Below, piece after piece: positions 10,335 through 20,900 of a DNA stretch of 64,000 nt; within the stretch, counting starts at the first letter, position 1, and every line of letters begins with the position of its first letter. The notes below the pieces were generated by a model that did not search any database, had not been told where the DNA came from, and worked only from the letters and a program-made list of their open reading frames with translations. The stretch spans positions 12,149,420 through 12,213,419 of the forward strand of contig CM020620.1 in assembly GCA_009829735.1 (NCBI GenBank). The letters are read 5' to 3'. The position numbers were made by a program, and so were the translations under genes. The stretch comes from Pyropia yezoensis (lineage: Eukaryota; Rhodophyta; Bangiophyceae; Bangiales; Bangiaceae).

Positions 10335-13300
10335 AGGACGCGCGGCGAAGGAACGCGTCCAAAACCTCAGGCGCGTGCGCAAGGTCTTGCTTGGTCAGCC
10401 AGGAGTTCTCGCTGACGTCACAGCCTTTCCACTTGACGAGGTACTGTAGTCGTCCTCGGCGCTTTCGTGACCGTATGATGGAGTCGACTTCGTACTCGAC
10501 CGAACCGTCCGGAAATGTAACCGGAGGCGGAACGGGAGGAAGTCGGCCGTACGGGTCAGCGCGGTATGGCTTTAGCAAGTTCGCATGGAAGGCGTTGTGA
10601 ACCTTGCGATCGAGCACCGCTTGGGGAAGATCCAGTCGGAAAGTCACATCATTAATGCTCTCAGTGACGCGATAGGGTCCTGAGTACTTGGGCATCAGCT
10701 TCCGAGCGCCTTGGAAGGCGTCTGGCATAAGGTGTTTGGTACTTAGAAGCACCAGATCGTCGACGGCAATCTTGCAAGGTCGGCGATGGCGATTTGCGTA
10801 CGCCGAGCGCGCCTCATTTGCACTCTTGATGGCTGATATGGCAGTCTCCTGAGCACGATGGAGACCGCTTAGCCAGTCAGACACTGCAGGTATACTTGAT
10901 TCTGACTTGTCGAGGATGTCCATTGGAACTGTCTTGGGTTCGAATCCGTAGTTCAGGAAGAAGGGTGAGTACGTCGTCACAGCATTTGGCGACCGGTTGT
11001 AGGCTACTTCAGCAGCAACCAAGAATAGGTCCCAATCGCCCTGGTGATGGTTGACGAAATTTCGCAGGATTTCCTCAATCTTCTTGTTCATAATCTCAGT
11101 CTGTCCGTCAGTTTGCGGGTGGTAGGCTGAAGATGCGTCGACCTTGACTTTGAGGATCTCCGTGAGTGACCGCCAAAAGTTGGAGAAGAAGATGCGGTCC
11201 CTGTCGCAGACGACATCAGCAGGGAGTCCGTGGTGTCGATAGACATGATCGTGATAGAGCTGTGCTGCAACTGGCGCGGTACAGTCCGGCTTCATTGGGG
11301 CGAGGCGAATCATTTTGGAGAGGCGGTCGACAACGACGTAAATCCCGTTGTGACCTCTTGGAGTCAGAGGAAGAGGCGTGATAAAGTCCATGGAGACACT
11401 TTCCCATCGTTGGTTCGGGGGATTTAGAGGTTTGAGGTGACCCAGAGGTGAATGGGTGCTAGCCTTGTTTCGCTGGCACAAATCACATGTTTGTACGTAT
11501 CTTTGGATGTCCTTCCGAATTGTTTTCCAGTAGTACTTCGAAGAAATGGCCTTCGTTGTTTTCTTGACTCCCATGTGCCCTTGGCACGGGACATCGTGGT
11601 AGTCGTGGAGTGGTCTTTGGCGTAGAGTACCGACAGGGATACACGTACCGTCACCTCGCTTCAACAACCTCATGTGCAGCCGGTAGGGAGATACCGGGTC
11701 TTTGACTAGGTCGGCAAACTCGGGGTCCGAGTCGTACTCTTGTTCTAAGGTGGCAAGGTCTTGATCACTTTGGTTGACGGTCATGAGGTTGTTGATTTCA
11801 GTTTTCTTGGGGATGGCTTTGATGGTCTTGGCCAGCACGCGACTAAGGAGGTCTTGATCGGGGGCGTGCTTGTCGGGAGCATCTTGTGGCTGCCTGGAAA
11901 GGGCATCAGCCACGGGATTTGAAGTGCCCTTGATGGGGACAATCTTGAACTGGAACTGGTCCAGAAGCTCCAGCCATTTGACTTGACGATCGTTGAGCTT
12001 TTCTTGGGTTCTTAGGTATCTCCGGGGCTCATGGTCGGTGTGGACCTCGAAGGGTCTTCGTAGAGGTAGCAGCGCCAATGGCGGATGGCTTGTACGACTG
12101 CAAGAAGTTCTCGTTCACGAATGCTGTAGCGTTGCTCGTGGATGTTGAGAGTTAACGAGAAGTATGCCACTGGACGCCGTCCGCGTCCGTCATCTTGCTC
12201 AAGGACTGCGCCAACAGCATATCCGCTGGCATCGGTAGACACGTAGATTGGATATCTCTTGTCGAAAGGCCTTAGTTCTGGTGCGGTTGTTGTCAGATTC
12301 TGCAGCTGCTCGAAAGCTTTCTGGGCGTCTGGGGTCCACTCGAAGTCGACATTCCCAGTCAGCCTCGTCAAAGGCGTGGCTACGGCCGCCATTCCCTTGA
12401 TAAATCTGCGGTAGAAGTTGACCATACCGAGGAAGGATTGCACGTCCTTTTTGCTTCTCGGTGTTGCCCATGTACGAATGGCTTGGACCTTGTAGTCTTC
12501 CATGGCGAAGCCTTTCTCGGAGATGACGTGACCGAGGTAGTCCACAGTGGTCCGAGCGAATTGGCACTTGCTCAACTTGGCGTAGAGCTTGTGATCTCGT
12601 AGTTTGTCGAGTGCTAATCTTAGGTGCTTGAGGTGATCGTCATTTGTTTCGCTGTAGACCAGGATGTCGTCGAGGTAGACGCAGATGAAGTCGTACAGGT
12701 AGGGTCTGAAGACAGCGTTCATTAGGTTCATGAAGACCGCGGGTGCATTCGTGAGACCAAAGGGTACGAACGTGAACTCATAGAGTCCGTACTTGGTTCG
12801 AAACGTCGTCAGAGGTATTGTTTCCGGATCAAGGCGAATCTGGTGGTAGTCAGAACGGAGGTCGATCTTCGTAAAGTACTTGGCCTTTCGCAGTTGGTCG
12901 AAGATGTCGTCGATGCGTGGTAGTGGATACGCGTTCTTGATGGTGGCTTTGTTTAGGGCCCTGTAGTCGATGCACATTCGCCAGCCACCGTCCTTTTTTG
13001 CCGCAAAGAGGACGGAAGAGCCCCACGGTGAGGCGCTCGGTTGGATGAATCCCTTCCTTATTAGGACGGCAAGTTGGGTCTTGAGTTCTTCGAGCTCCCA
13101 TTCGGCTAGTCGGTAAATTCCGCTACGACGTGGCTGGGCATCGTCGGTAGGTTTGATGCTAAACTTGTGACTGCGCTCAGGAGGAAGTCCGTCGGGGAGC
13201 GCGTCTGGAAAGACGTCGGCGTTTTCTTTGAGAATCTCTTGAACTTCTCTCTTGTCGTCGGCGTGTCCCATCGAAATGGCGTTAATGTCGAAGTTGGTAG

Positions 13301-13823
13301 AGGGATCTTCGGACTGCAGGTAGATGGCAAAAATCGGGCACCTTCGGACGAGGTCCCGGGCGAGACGTTGCCGACTGATCAGGGGTTCAGGCTTCTTCAG
13401 GGAGGCTGTGATAGAGATGTTCTTGTGGTTGAACTTGAAGGAGATCTTGTTTTTCTTGTTGTTGATTTTGGCGTCCTTGTCATCGCGCCACTTCTTTCCC
13501 AGGATGAGGTCGTATGCGTTTAAGTCACATACAGCAAATCGTAGTCGTTCTTGATACGGTCCAATGTGAATCTCAAGGGGTTCAATGGTTTCAGCGAGGA
13601 CATGAGAGCGGCCATCGGGCATGCTTGCCGCAAAGTCCGTGTCCTTAGTGTTCACAAGCAGGGAGGTCACGAGGCGCCTTGAGACGAAGTTGATGGGAGA
13701 TCCGTCGTCAAACAGCACCTTAATAACTTTGCCATTGACAGAAGCAGTAGAAAGCAGAAGCCCGAGTCGCGGGCCTTCAAACGGTGACGACATATTTTCA
13801 GGAACCGAAGAAGCGTCTTTCAC
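10333..13823 (-). pseudogene. Element A copy 1 pol region (protease, RT, RNase H, integrase, chromodomain)
   Basis: Fossil pol of a chromovirus. Seen in order: an aspartic-protease-like LFDDGSP region, reverse transcriptase ([27 protein letters not shown]), RNase H ([10 protein letters not shown]), an integrase zinc finger with a DDE core (DFITP, PHHPQTDGQTE-like stretch YHPQTDGQTE), and a canonical C-terminal chromodomain (YEVDSII...YLVKWKG...NSW). Family-typical order and length. The frame is interrupted about once, and the same state is found in copy 2, so it predates the duplication. Confidence 0.85.
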
Positions 13824-13846
13824 AAGTGTTGATGACGGTTGCTGCT

Positions 13847-14725
13847 TCAGTTCCGCTGGCCTTTTGGGCAGTCCTTAGCCAAGTGCCCTTTCTCGCGACA
13901 GCGGAGGCACAGACCCTCGCGCATACAGCGCTGGCGTTCGTCTGGCGTCAGCTTGTCGACCTTGATGCTGGAAATTTCCATTGGGATAACAACCGTCGTC
14001 GGTGGCTTCCCAGAAGTGCTGTTAACATTGCTGGTAATACGGGACGCTCCAGCCTTGGCCGCTATGACGCGCAGGGCGTCCGTCATAAGGGACTCAAGAT
14101 CCGTGTAGGTCTTCAGGCACAGTGCCTGCCAGATGTCTCGCTTAAGGCCTCGGCTATAGCGGTCGATTTTTTCCGCTTCGGTGATGTCGGGGATATCCAA
14201 GAGGACGCTTAGGAACGTCCTGTTGAACGTCCCGACGTCCTTGATTGGACGCCAGGAGTGCAGTTTGTCCCGCGCCGCCTGCGTCCTGTTCAGTGGGCTG
14301 AAGCGACGGATGAGCGCAGCCCGCAGGGCAGTCCAGTCGGGGACCGCGATGGTACGACTGTAGGTATGCCACCAAGTGAACGCCTCACCGTCCACGTAGG
14401 TGCAGGCGATCCGGCACGCTTCGTCAGGGTCAGTCAGCCGCACATAAGAGTCCATGTGCGAGCACCACGCTTCAATTGTCCCGGGCTTGCCGGAGAACAG
14501 TGCGGGCTTGTGCGGCCTCGCAGTCGTTGTGCCCGCACCGGTGGTCTTGGCCTGGGCGTCCGACAGCTGTTTCTTGGCGTCCGCCAGTTCTACCTTGTGA
14601 GCCTCGAGTTCGGCGCTCATCTGCGAGACGAACGCAGTTAGTCGATTCCATGATTCCGCTGAGGGTGCGGTTGAGGCCGTGCCTGGAGTAGTCGGGCTAA
14701 TACCAGAAGAATTAGGGGGATCCAT
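13847..14725 (-). CDS. Element A copy 1 gag
   Basis: Gag-type structural protein, about 292 residues from the ATG at 14725 (MDPPNSSG). A helix-rich capsid-like middle ([15 protein letters not shown], a gypsy gag signature region) is followed by a C-terminal zinc knuckle [14 protein letters not shown] (C-x2-C-x4-H-x4-C) for RNA binding. It lies just upstream of pol. Looks whole. Confidence 0.82.
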   Translation of the reverse strand: MDPPNSSGISPTTPGTASTAPSAESWNRLTAFVSQMSAELEAHKVELADAKKQLSDAQAKTTGAGTTTARPHKPALFSGKPGTIEAWCSHMDSYVRLTDPDEACRIACTYVDGEAFTWWHTYSRTIAVPDWTALRAALIRRFSPLNRTQAARDKLHSWRPIKDVGTFNRTFLSVLLDIPDITEAEKIDRYSRGLKRDIWQALCLKTYTDLESLMTDALRVIAAKAGASRITSNVNSTSGKPPTTVVIPMEISSIKVDKLTPDERQRCMREGLCLRCREKGHLAKDCPKGQRN

Positions 14726-15116
14726 GGTAAAAATCGCAACGATCAAATCAACTAAGCAGATCTAAATAGACTTACTCCGGTTGGGCGCCGGGCAGGTCCT
14801 TAAAGATGTGCAAGGTAATTTGATACGTCAAAGTAGTGGTACACGAGCTTCTGGACGTGTGCGGCCGTAGTGGCTGCAACGACTCCAAAGATGTACAACA
14901 CTATTTGATGGTTCACAAGTGATGCGATGAAACAGAATTCGACGACTCAAACATGCAATCGGATTTTGCTGCCGGCGTTCGCGCGCGGGCCCGAGTCGGG
15001 TCGCGCCGGATTTCCAAGCGGGGGGTAATCCACGTGGCAAATCGCGCCTCTCGCACAGATCCTTGGGGGTGTTGCGAGGTGTCAACTGGTGTGGCGCGCC
15101 AGCGTGCGGTGGTGAT
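14726..15116 (-). other. Element A leader between the zinc-finger frame and gag
   Basis: Untranslated-looking stretch right of gag. It contains GGCGCCCAACCGGAG on the minus strand, which resembles a primer site but has no LTR beside it. The last few codons and the stop of the zinc-finger frame lie at 15082-15111. The 5-bp sequence GTGAT at 15112-15116 is the left target duplication of B1. Confidence 0.55.
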
Positions 15117-15585
15117 TGTGGCAAAAACCACAAGCACACACGGCACCCAAGTTGGGGCGGTGTGCTAGGGCTGCCTCCCGTGTCGGGGGAACCGGAAGAA
15201 GTGCAAGTCGCACACACTCTGTCCCTGTTGTGGGGCAAACCCCCCACGGACAAACAAGAGGATGGTGTGTGGTCCAACAGTTTCTTGGTCGGGACGGGGA
15301 CGCAGGGCCAAGCCCCGCTGTCCCTCCCCTTATCCCCCCAGGGTCCACTCAGAATCTCGCCACTCAGAATCTCCCACCCCAGCACCTGCCCACCGGGCCA
15401 CACGAAAATTCAAGACGATAAATGCAGAAAACCCTCAAATCCAAGTTGGATTTACTACTAAGCTAACTATCCCAAACTTAGGGAATATGGACCCAAATGC
15501 AGGGGGAGGAACGGATCAGGCTAGTGGCCTGCCGCCCCTTGCATGGCACGTGTTGCCCCCCTACCTGGGGGTCAATACTGCCACA
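15117..15585 (-). repeat. 3' LTR of B1
   Basis: 469 bp, TGTGGCAAAAACCAC... to ...ACTGCCACA, by eye identical to the right LTR. It contains a perfect inverted repeat at 15437-15453 (8-bp arms, 1-base centre). The internal edge is followed by the pyrimidine stretch CTCCCCTCTCC (15586-15596), which is a polypurine tract on the element's strand. Confidence 0.92.
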
Positions 15586-15923
15586 CTCCCCTCTCCTCAG
15601 TTCCGACCGACCCGGTCGGCCCTGTGAGGGGGTGCGTAAACGCACGTCTCGGCGTTGGGGGCGCGACTTGCTGTCCCCCATCGAGTACGTAACACGGATG
15701 TGGAGGCGGTCACGTTGACCGCCCCTCTCCTCAAGCTTGCCCACTCGGCAGCTTGCTCTCCTCAGTTCACACTTCACCATCACCACCACCTCCCCTTCAC
15801 CTTCCACTGGGCCGCCCCACGCTGGGGAGGCCACCCGTATACCCACGATCCGAGTCCCCCTCAACTCGAGGCGGGTCTCGTGCTGCGATAGCCAGAGCGT
15901 CTCTCCCCAACTTGGGGAGAGCC
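15586..15923. other. B1 region between LTR and antisense ORF
   Basis: 338 bp with the polypurine tract at its left end. It would be the 5' leader of the plus-strand ORF. Just before that ORF's ATG sits a perfect 21-base inverted repeat, 15901-15921 (CTCTCCCCAA, centre C, TTGGGGAGAG). No other gene is seen. Confidence 0.6.
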
Positions 15924-17696
15924 ATGGCGACTCCGGGAGTGGAGACGGACTCTCTTGACGAGCGCATGGAGGACACCTCCTACGGGGCAGCACCCGCCGG
16001 GACTTCCGGCGGGGGCTCCGCGATTGCTCCGGGGGACGGGACTCCCGCGTCACCCGGCTTTGGGTTGACGGCGGGGTCTCCCCCGGAGGCGGGACAAGTT
16101 GTCCCGCGTGAGGCCTTGGGGCGGTGGTTTTACCCCGCTTGGCCTCTCTATGAGGAGGGGCTGACTGTTCTTCGCTGTGGCCGACTTGGCGCAGCGACGG
16201 GCCGGGTATGGGACCGCCTACGGGAGAAGTATCCCCGTAGGGTCGGGTTCCCTGCCGGCTTCAGGACGGACCAGTTTGCCTTCCTGGACGATGAGGAGGT
16301 TGAGGACGTTCAGCGTGCCAAGGCCATGGTGGACCGCGGGGGAACTATCCCGGGTCCCCGCGACTTGCCGACCTTCACGTGGGACGCTGTGGCAACTCGC
16401 CCACCGTACCTCCACGAGGCCGATCCGCACACTCATCACTTTGATGTGCGGATGGAGAAAGACTTCCGGCGAGGTCCCTACTTGGTGACCTCGGCTCAAC
16501 TTGAGTTTCCTCAACAGTCTGCTGCCAGTAAGGAGCAGTACTATCCGAAGAAGCCCGAGTGGTGGCCTCAAGTTGAGGTCCCCTACGGGTTCCCGGCGTT
16601 GTTGCCACGGTTGCTTGACCACTTCGGCTCCGTCATGTTGACGGCTGCCCCTGATCACCTGGTGTGGGCCATGTTGGCCACCCAGTGGCTCCTCGAGGTC
16701 ATGTCGACCTGGGTGTCCTGTGTTCAGCGGCGGGGGATGCTCTGGCATCTCCCCCTCCGGCTCCTCCAAGGTTTGGAACAGCTCACCCCTCAGCTAGTTG
16801 CTGAGGGGTGCTCATCAGGACAACTCACTCTACTTGAGGAGATGCTCCGGCTCCATAAGTTTATCGAGTGGGAGAGCATTGAGCACAAGTTGCGCCGCCC
16901 CACTCGTGGGCCCAAGGACGATGGCGCACTTCGCCAGTTCGTGTGGGTCGCTCGTGAACTTCACGACGGCCGTGTGGTCCTACGAGAGGGGTTGGGCATC
17001 GGGGACTACCCGTATGCCCCGGGGGTGGATCGCCACACTGCGCCACCCCCGGACAAGCCCATAGTTATGGCCGTGCCGTCCTATGATGACCATATGACTC
17101 AACCCACTGCGGGGGCCCCAAGTCGAGGTCGCAGTTACACCCGGGTACCGCCACCTCGGCGGGCCCCTCCGCTTCCTCCTGTTCCTTTCCAACCTCACGG
17201 GAACATCCCGATCAGCGTGGCCGTGGAGTCTTCCACCCCGGTGTCCCCCAACTTGAGGGCCACCCTCCTGACGGTATACCCCAAGTTGGTGTTGCCGCCC
17301 ACGCCTCTAACCTCAGAGATGATGATCACCACGTTGGTGCGCACCATTTCCTGGTTGGCCGCGTCGACCGCAACCCTACAGAGTTCCGAGACTCCTCAAC
17401 TTGAGGAGCGCGTTCGTACTGCAGTGGCGACCGCGAGTTGCGAGTCGGTGGCGGAGTTTATGACAGCCGAGTTGGCTCGCATTGGGGCTATTATGCCCCA
17501 GCCAGCCCCACTTGGGCGTGGCAAACGTCGCGCGAGCCGGGCATACTCGCCTCCTCGCCGTCGTCGCCGACACTCGCGGCGCTCTCCTTCCGTATCAGAA
17601 GACGAGTTGTCTTACTCCGTTTCGGAGTCCTCTACCCCGTCGGAGACGGAGTCTGTCCAGCGTCTGCGTCGCAAACTTGCGCGCAAGACCAGGTAG
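15924..17696 (+). CDS. B1 antisense accessory ORF (unknown function, RS-like tail)
   Basis: 590 residues from ATG at 15924 (GAGCCATGG), on the strand opposite gag-pol, between pol and the 3' LTR. No known domain recognised. Residues 1-65 are Gly/Ser/Pro/Ala-rich; about 70-330 look globular with many aromatic residues (PYL 161-163, EFP 194-196, VEVPYG 217-222, GMLWHLP 271-277); then a Pro-rich linker; and a C-terminal Arg/Ser-rich tail (SPPRRRRRHSRRSPS) that resembles an RS domain or nuclear signal. The C element carries a collinear relative of 591 residues, and F keeps a part. Plant Tat-lineage gypsy elements are known to carry antisense ORFs in this position; I cannot say whether these are related. 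Confidence 0.75.
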   Translation: MATPGVETDSLDERMEDTSYGAAPAGTSGGGSAIAPGDGTPASPGFGLTAGSPPEAGQVVPREALGRWFYPAWPLYEEGLTVLRCGRLGAATGRVWDRLREKYPRRVGFPAGFRTDQFAFLDDEEVEDVQRAKAMVDRGGTIPGPRDLPTFTWDAVATRPPYLHEADPHTHHFDVRMEKDFRRGPYLVTSAQLEFPQQSAASKEQYYPKKPEWWPQVEVPYGFPALLPRLLDHFGSVMLTAAPDHLVWAMLATQWLLEVMSTWVSCVQRRGMLWHLPLRLLQGLEQLTPQLVAEGCSSGQLTLLEEMLRLHKFIEWESIEHKLRRPTRGPKDDGALRQFVWVARELHDGRVVLREGLGIGDYPYAPGVDRHTAPPPDKPIVMAVPSYDDHMTQPTAGAPSRGRSYTRVPPPRRAPPLPPVPFQPHGNIPISVAVESSTPVSPNLRATLLTVYPKLVLPPTPLTSEMMITTLVRTISWLAASTATLQSSETPQLEERVRTAVATASCESVAEFMTAELARIGAIMPQPAPLGRGKRRASRAYSPPRRRRRHSRRSPSVSEDELSYSVSESSTPSETESVQRLRRKLARKTR

Positions 17697-17978
17697 AAGA
17701 GTGGCCACGGTCGGCGCCACTTGCGCGACCGTGAGGGACGTGACGGTTCCGACTTGGAGCCGCCGCCACCTCCAACAAGTGGAGACCGTTATCGGCGTGG
17801 GTCTCGCCGCTCGCCTCCACGTGAGGGCGAGGGCCGTGGAGTGGGAGAGTCTTGCATGCGTGCCTAGTTGGCAGCTGCCTTTGTTGTGAGAGTGTGAGGG
17901 TTAGGGCTGTAGTTAAAAGCCACTCTGCGTACCACTTCGACTTGAAGCACTCTCTTGGCACTGTTGCTCGGCCTTCCC
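17697..17978. other. Convergent region between antisense ORF and pol of B1
   Basis: The plus-strand ORF and the minus-strand pol run into each other here. The start of the stretch still encodes Arg/Ser-rich sequence in one frame and continues the tail type seen in copy E. A hairpin follows at about 17973-17995 (CCTTCCCTCA / TGAGGGAGGG), overlapping the pol stop, plus a small CTTC...GAAG stem near 17935. These could act as 3' end signals for both transcripts, which is inference. Confidence 0.45.
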
Positions 17979-20900
17979 TCACGTTGAGGGAGGGCTGTTA
18001 GGGTCTATCTCATTCCGGGCACAGTACGCCCGGACCTTCTCAGCGGGAAGGTCCTCCACATACTCCCACGTATCATCCTTGGCTTTGTAGCCAAACCAAC
18101 GCACCCTCAACATGAGGCGGTCAGTGTCTTCATCCCATCCGTGGTCGATGAACTTATCGAACACGTACTCCTGTGGGCCCTGTTTGGCCGCAGGCAGTGA
18201 GGGGAGGCGCCACGATTCCAACGCACGCGCCCAAGCTGGGTCTCCTGCAGGCGGTGGTGCAACTTTGACCACGTCCTGTCCGTTCACTGTGCGGACCCCA
18301 TCGTCACTTTCGATGGTGAAGCGCCGCCCATCAGTACGAAGGACCTGGTACGGCCCCTTCGTCTGGAATACCAGCTTACCCCCAGTTGGGGTGTGCGAGT
18401 GTACCAGCACCCAGTCACCCTGCTCGGGGACATGTTTAGCATTGCGCACCTTTTTGTCAAAGGTACGCTTGTAGCGCTTTTGTGCTTTGTCCATCTCAGC
18501 CCTGACTTTAGGGATGAGGTTTTCAAGCCTAGCGGCGAACTCCGCCTTACTCTCAGTAGGAGTAGGCGTACTGCCACCATCCTCCCGAGTTGGGAGCGAC
18601 CGCCGCACGGCAATAGACCGCACGCGACGGGGGGTCACAAAAGCGAGGGGTACTTCCCCTGTAGATGAGTGAACCTGCGAATTGTAGGCAGTAGTAAGGA
18701 TAGAAATGTATTGGTCCCACGTCTTTACGTGCTCACTCACATAGTGGCGTAGCTGCCTAACAATAGTTTTGTTGAAGCGCTCCACCTGCCCATTAGTTTG
18801 TGGGTGGTAGGGGGTGGCATAGTTTGCCTTAACCCCCAACATATCCAGCACTCCCTGAAACAGTACAGACGCAAATTGCGGTCCATTGTCCGATAGTGTG
18901 CTATCTCGGATGCCATACGCGGCAACCCAGTGGTCTAGGAAGGCTGACACGACCGACATGGCCGTGATCTCTGCCAGTGGGATTGCTCGCGTAAGTTTCG
19001 TGAAGCGGTCACAGATGACCAGGAGGTACTGGTTGCCCTCCTCGGTCACGGGCAGTGGCCCAAGGATGTCCATCGCCAACGCGGCGAAGGGCTCCTTGGC
19101 CGGGAACAATAGCATAGCCGTACTAGGCCGCCGTTCCATCAGACGAGTCTGTGCACAACTTGTGCAGGCAGCCACCCAACTGTAGATGTCCACCACCATG
19201 GACGGCCAGTAGTACCTGTTCCTCAGGGTCTGGTACAGTTTACTAGACCCCAGGTGTCCACCCGTGGGAGCGTTGTGCTCCCTCTCAAGGATACTGTCCT
19301 TGAGGGATGCGGGGACGACAAGTTGTTCGGTCCCCTGGAATACCCCCCTCCTCATGAGGAGGCCATCGTCTCCCAGAAAGAAGCGCGTCTCAACCACTGT
19401 ATCCAGTATATCCCTCTGCGACTTGCAGAAGGGATCCTCGGCCTGGGCCTTCACCACCTCGTCCAGGGACAGGGGCAAGTACTTCTTGTTCCCTGGCGCC
19501 TCGGGGTTCAACGCCTGACCCGAGCGCGTGACTACCCCCACGATGGGGATGTCCTCATCGACTGGGTTAGTGTCCAGCCCCTCGGTAGGTACCCGAGAGA
19601 GGCCGTCGGCAAGGGCATGTTGCCTGCCAGGTCGGTACTCAATGTCAAAGTTGAAGGGTGCCAGTCGCACCCTCCACCGGTTGAGACGAGTGTTCGTACA
19701 GTCCGTCTTAAAGATGAACTGCAACGCGCGGTGGTCACAGCGGATGAGGAACTTCTCACCCTCCAGGTAGTGACGAAGTGACGTCGCCGCCCACACCACT
19801 GCGAGTCCTTCCAACTCGGTGACTCCGTAGTTCTTCTCGGCCGAGTTCAGCCCCTTACTAAAGTATCCCACCGGCAAGTACTCCTTGTCCGGCTGCTGCT
19901 GAAACAACACACAACCAAGTTGGTCGTAGCTAGCGTCCACATCCAGGATGTAGTGGCCTCCCAACCTGGGAATAGCCAAGATGGGGGGCTTCAGCAGAAG
20001 GTCCCGAAGAGTCTCAAAGGATTCTTGCTCCACCCGACTTGGGGGAGGCAGGTTCTTCGGTAGCGTTGAGCTCACTAGCTCATTCAACGGCTTCGCCACC
20101 TTGGCGAAGCCCTTGGTGAAACGTCGGTACACGTTACACATCCCGAGGAAGCTCCTCATCTGGGTCTGGGTCCGGGGGTACTGAGCCTTACGAATGGCCC
20201 TCAAGTTCTTCTCGTTAACACTGAGACGCCCCGGATGGACAACATGTCCCAAGTACTCCACCTCTTGAGTAAAGAGGTGGCACTTACTCGCCTTCAGTGA
20301 CACACCGGCGTCAGCAAGTAGCTTGAACACCTGGCCAAGATGGCCAATGTGTTCCTCCGGACTTCGGGAGAACACAATGATATCGTCTAGGTACACAAGA
20401 CAGATCTGCCACCGTACTCCGGCCAGAATCATGTCCATAGCGCGCTGGAAAGTTGCCGGCGCGTTACACAGACCAAACGGTAGGCGCTTGCACTGGGAGG
20501 TACCACAGTGACAGGTAAAGGTAGTTTTATGCCTGTCCTCCGGGGCAATGGGAATTTGCCAGTACCCCGCGTTACAGTCCAGGGTAGAGAACACGTTTGC
20601 CTCCCCCAGAGAGTCCAGACAGTCATCCATCCTAGGTAGGGGATAACTGTCCTTCACTGTGCTCTCGTTGAGCTTACGGTAGTCGATACAAAACCGGGGG
20701 GTCCCATCAACTTTGGGGACGATAACCACCGGACTCGCCCACTCGGCGTTGCTGGCCTCGATCACATCGAGGGCCTCCATGCGAGCAACTTGCTCCTTAA
20801 CGAGGGCCCTTGAACGATGTCCTCCCCTATACGGTTGTTGGCGTATAGGGGGTGCACCGGGCTTCAACTCGATCCGGTGTTGGGTGGCTCTCATGAGTCC

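Noticed and set aside
14780-14800. GGCGCCCAACCGGAG as the primer site of element A
   Set aside because: No LTR lies beside it and TGG is missing. The site at 25301-25318, next to an LTR edge, fits better.
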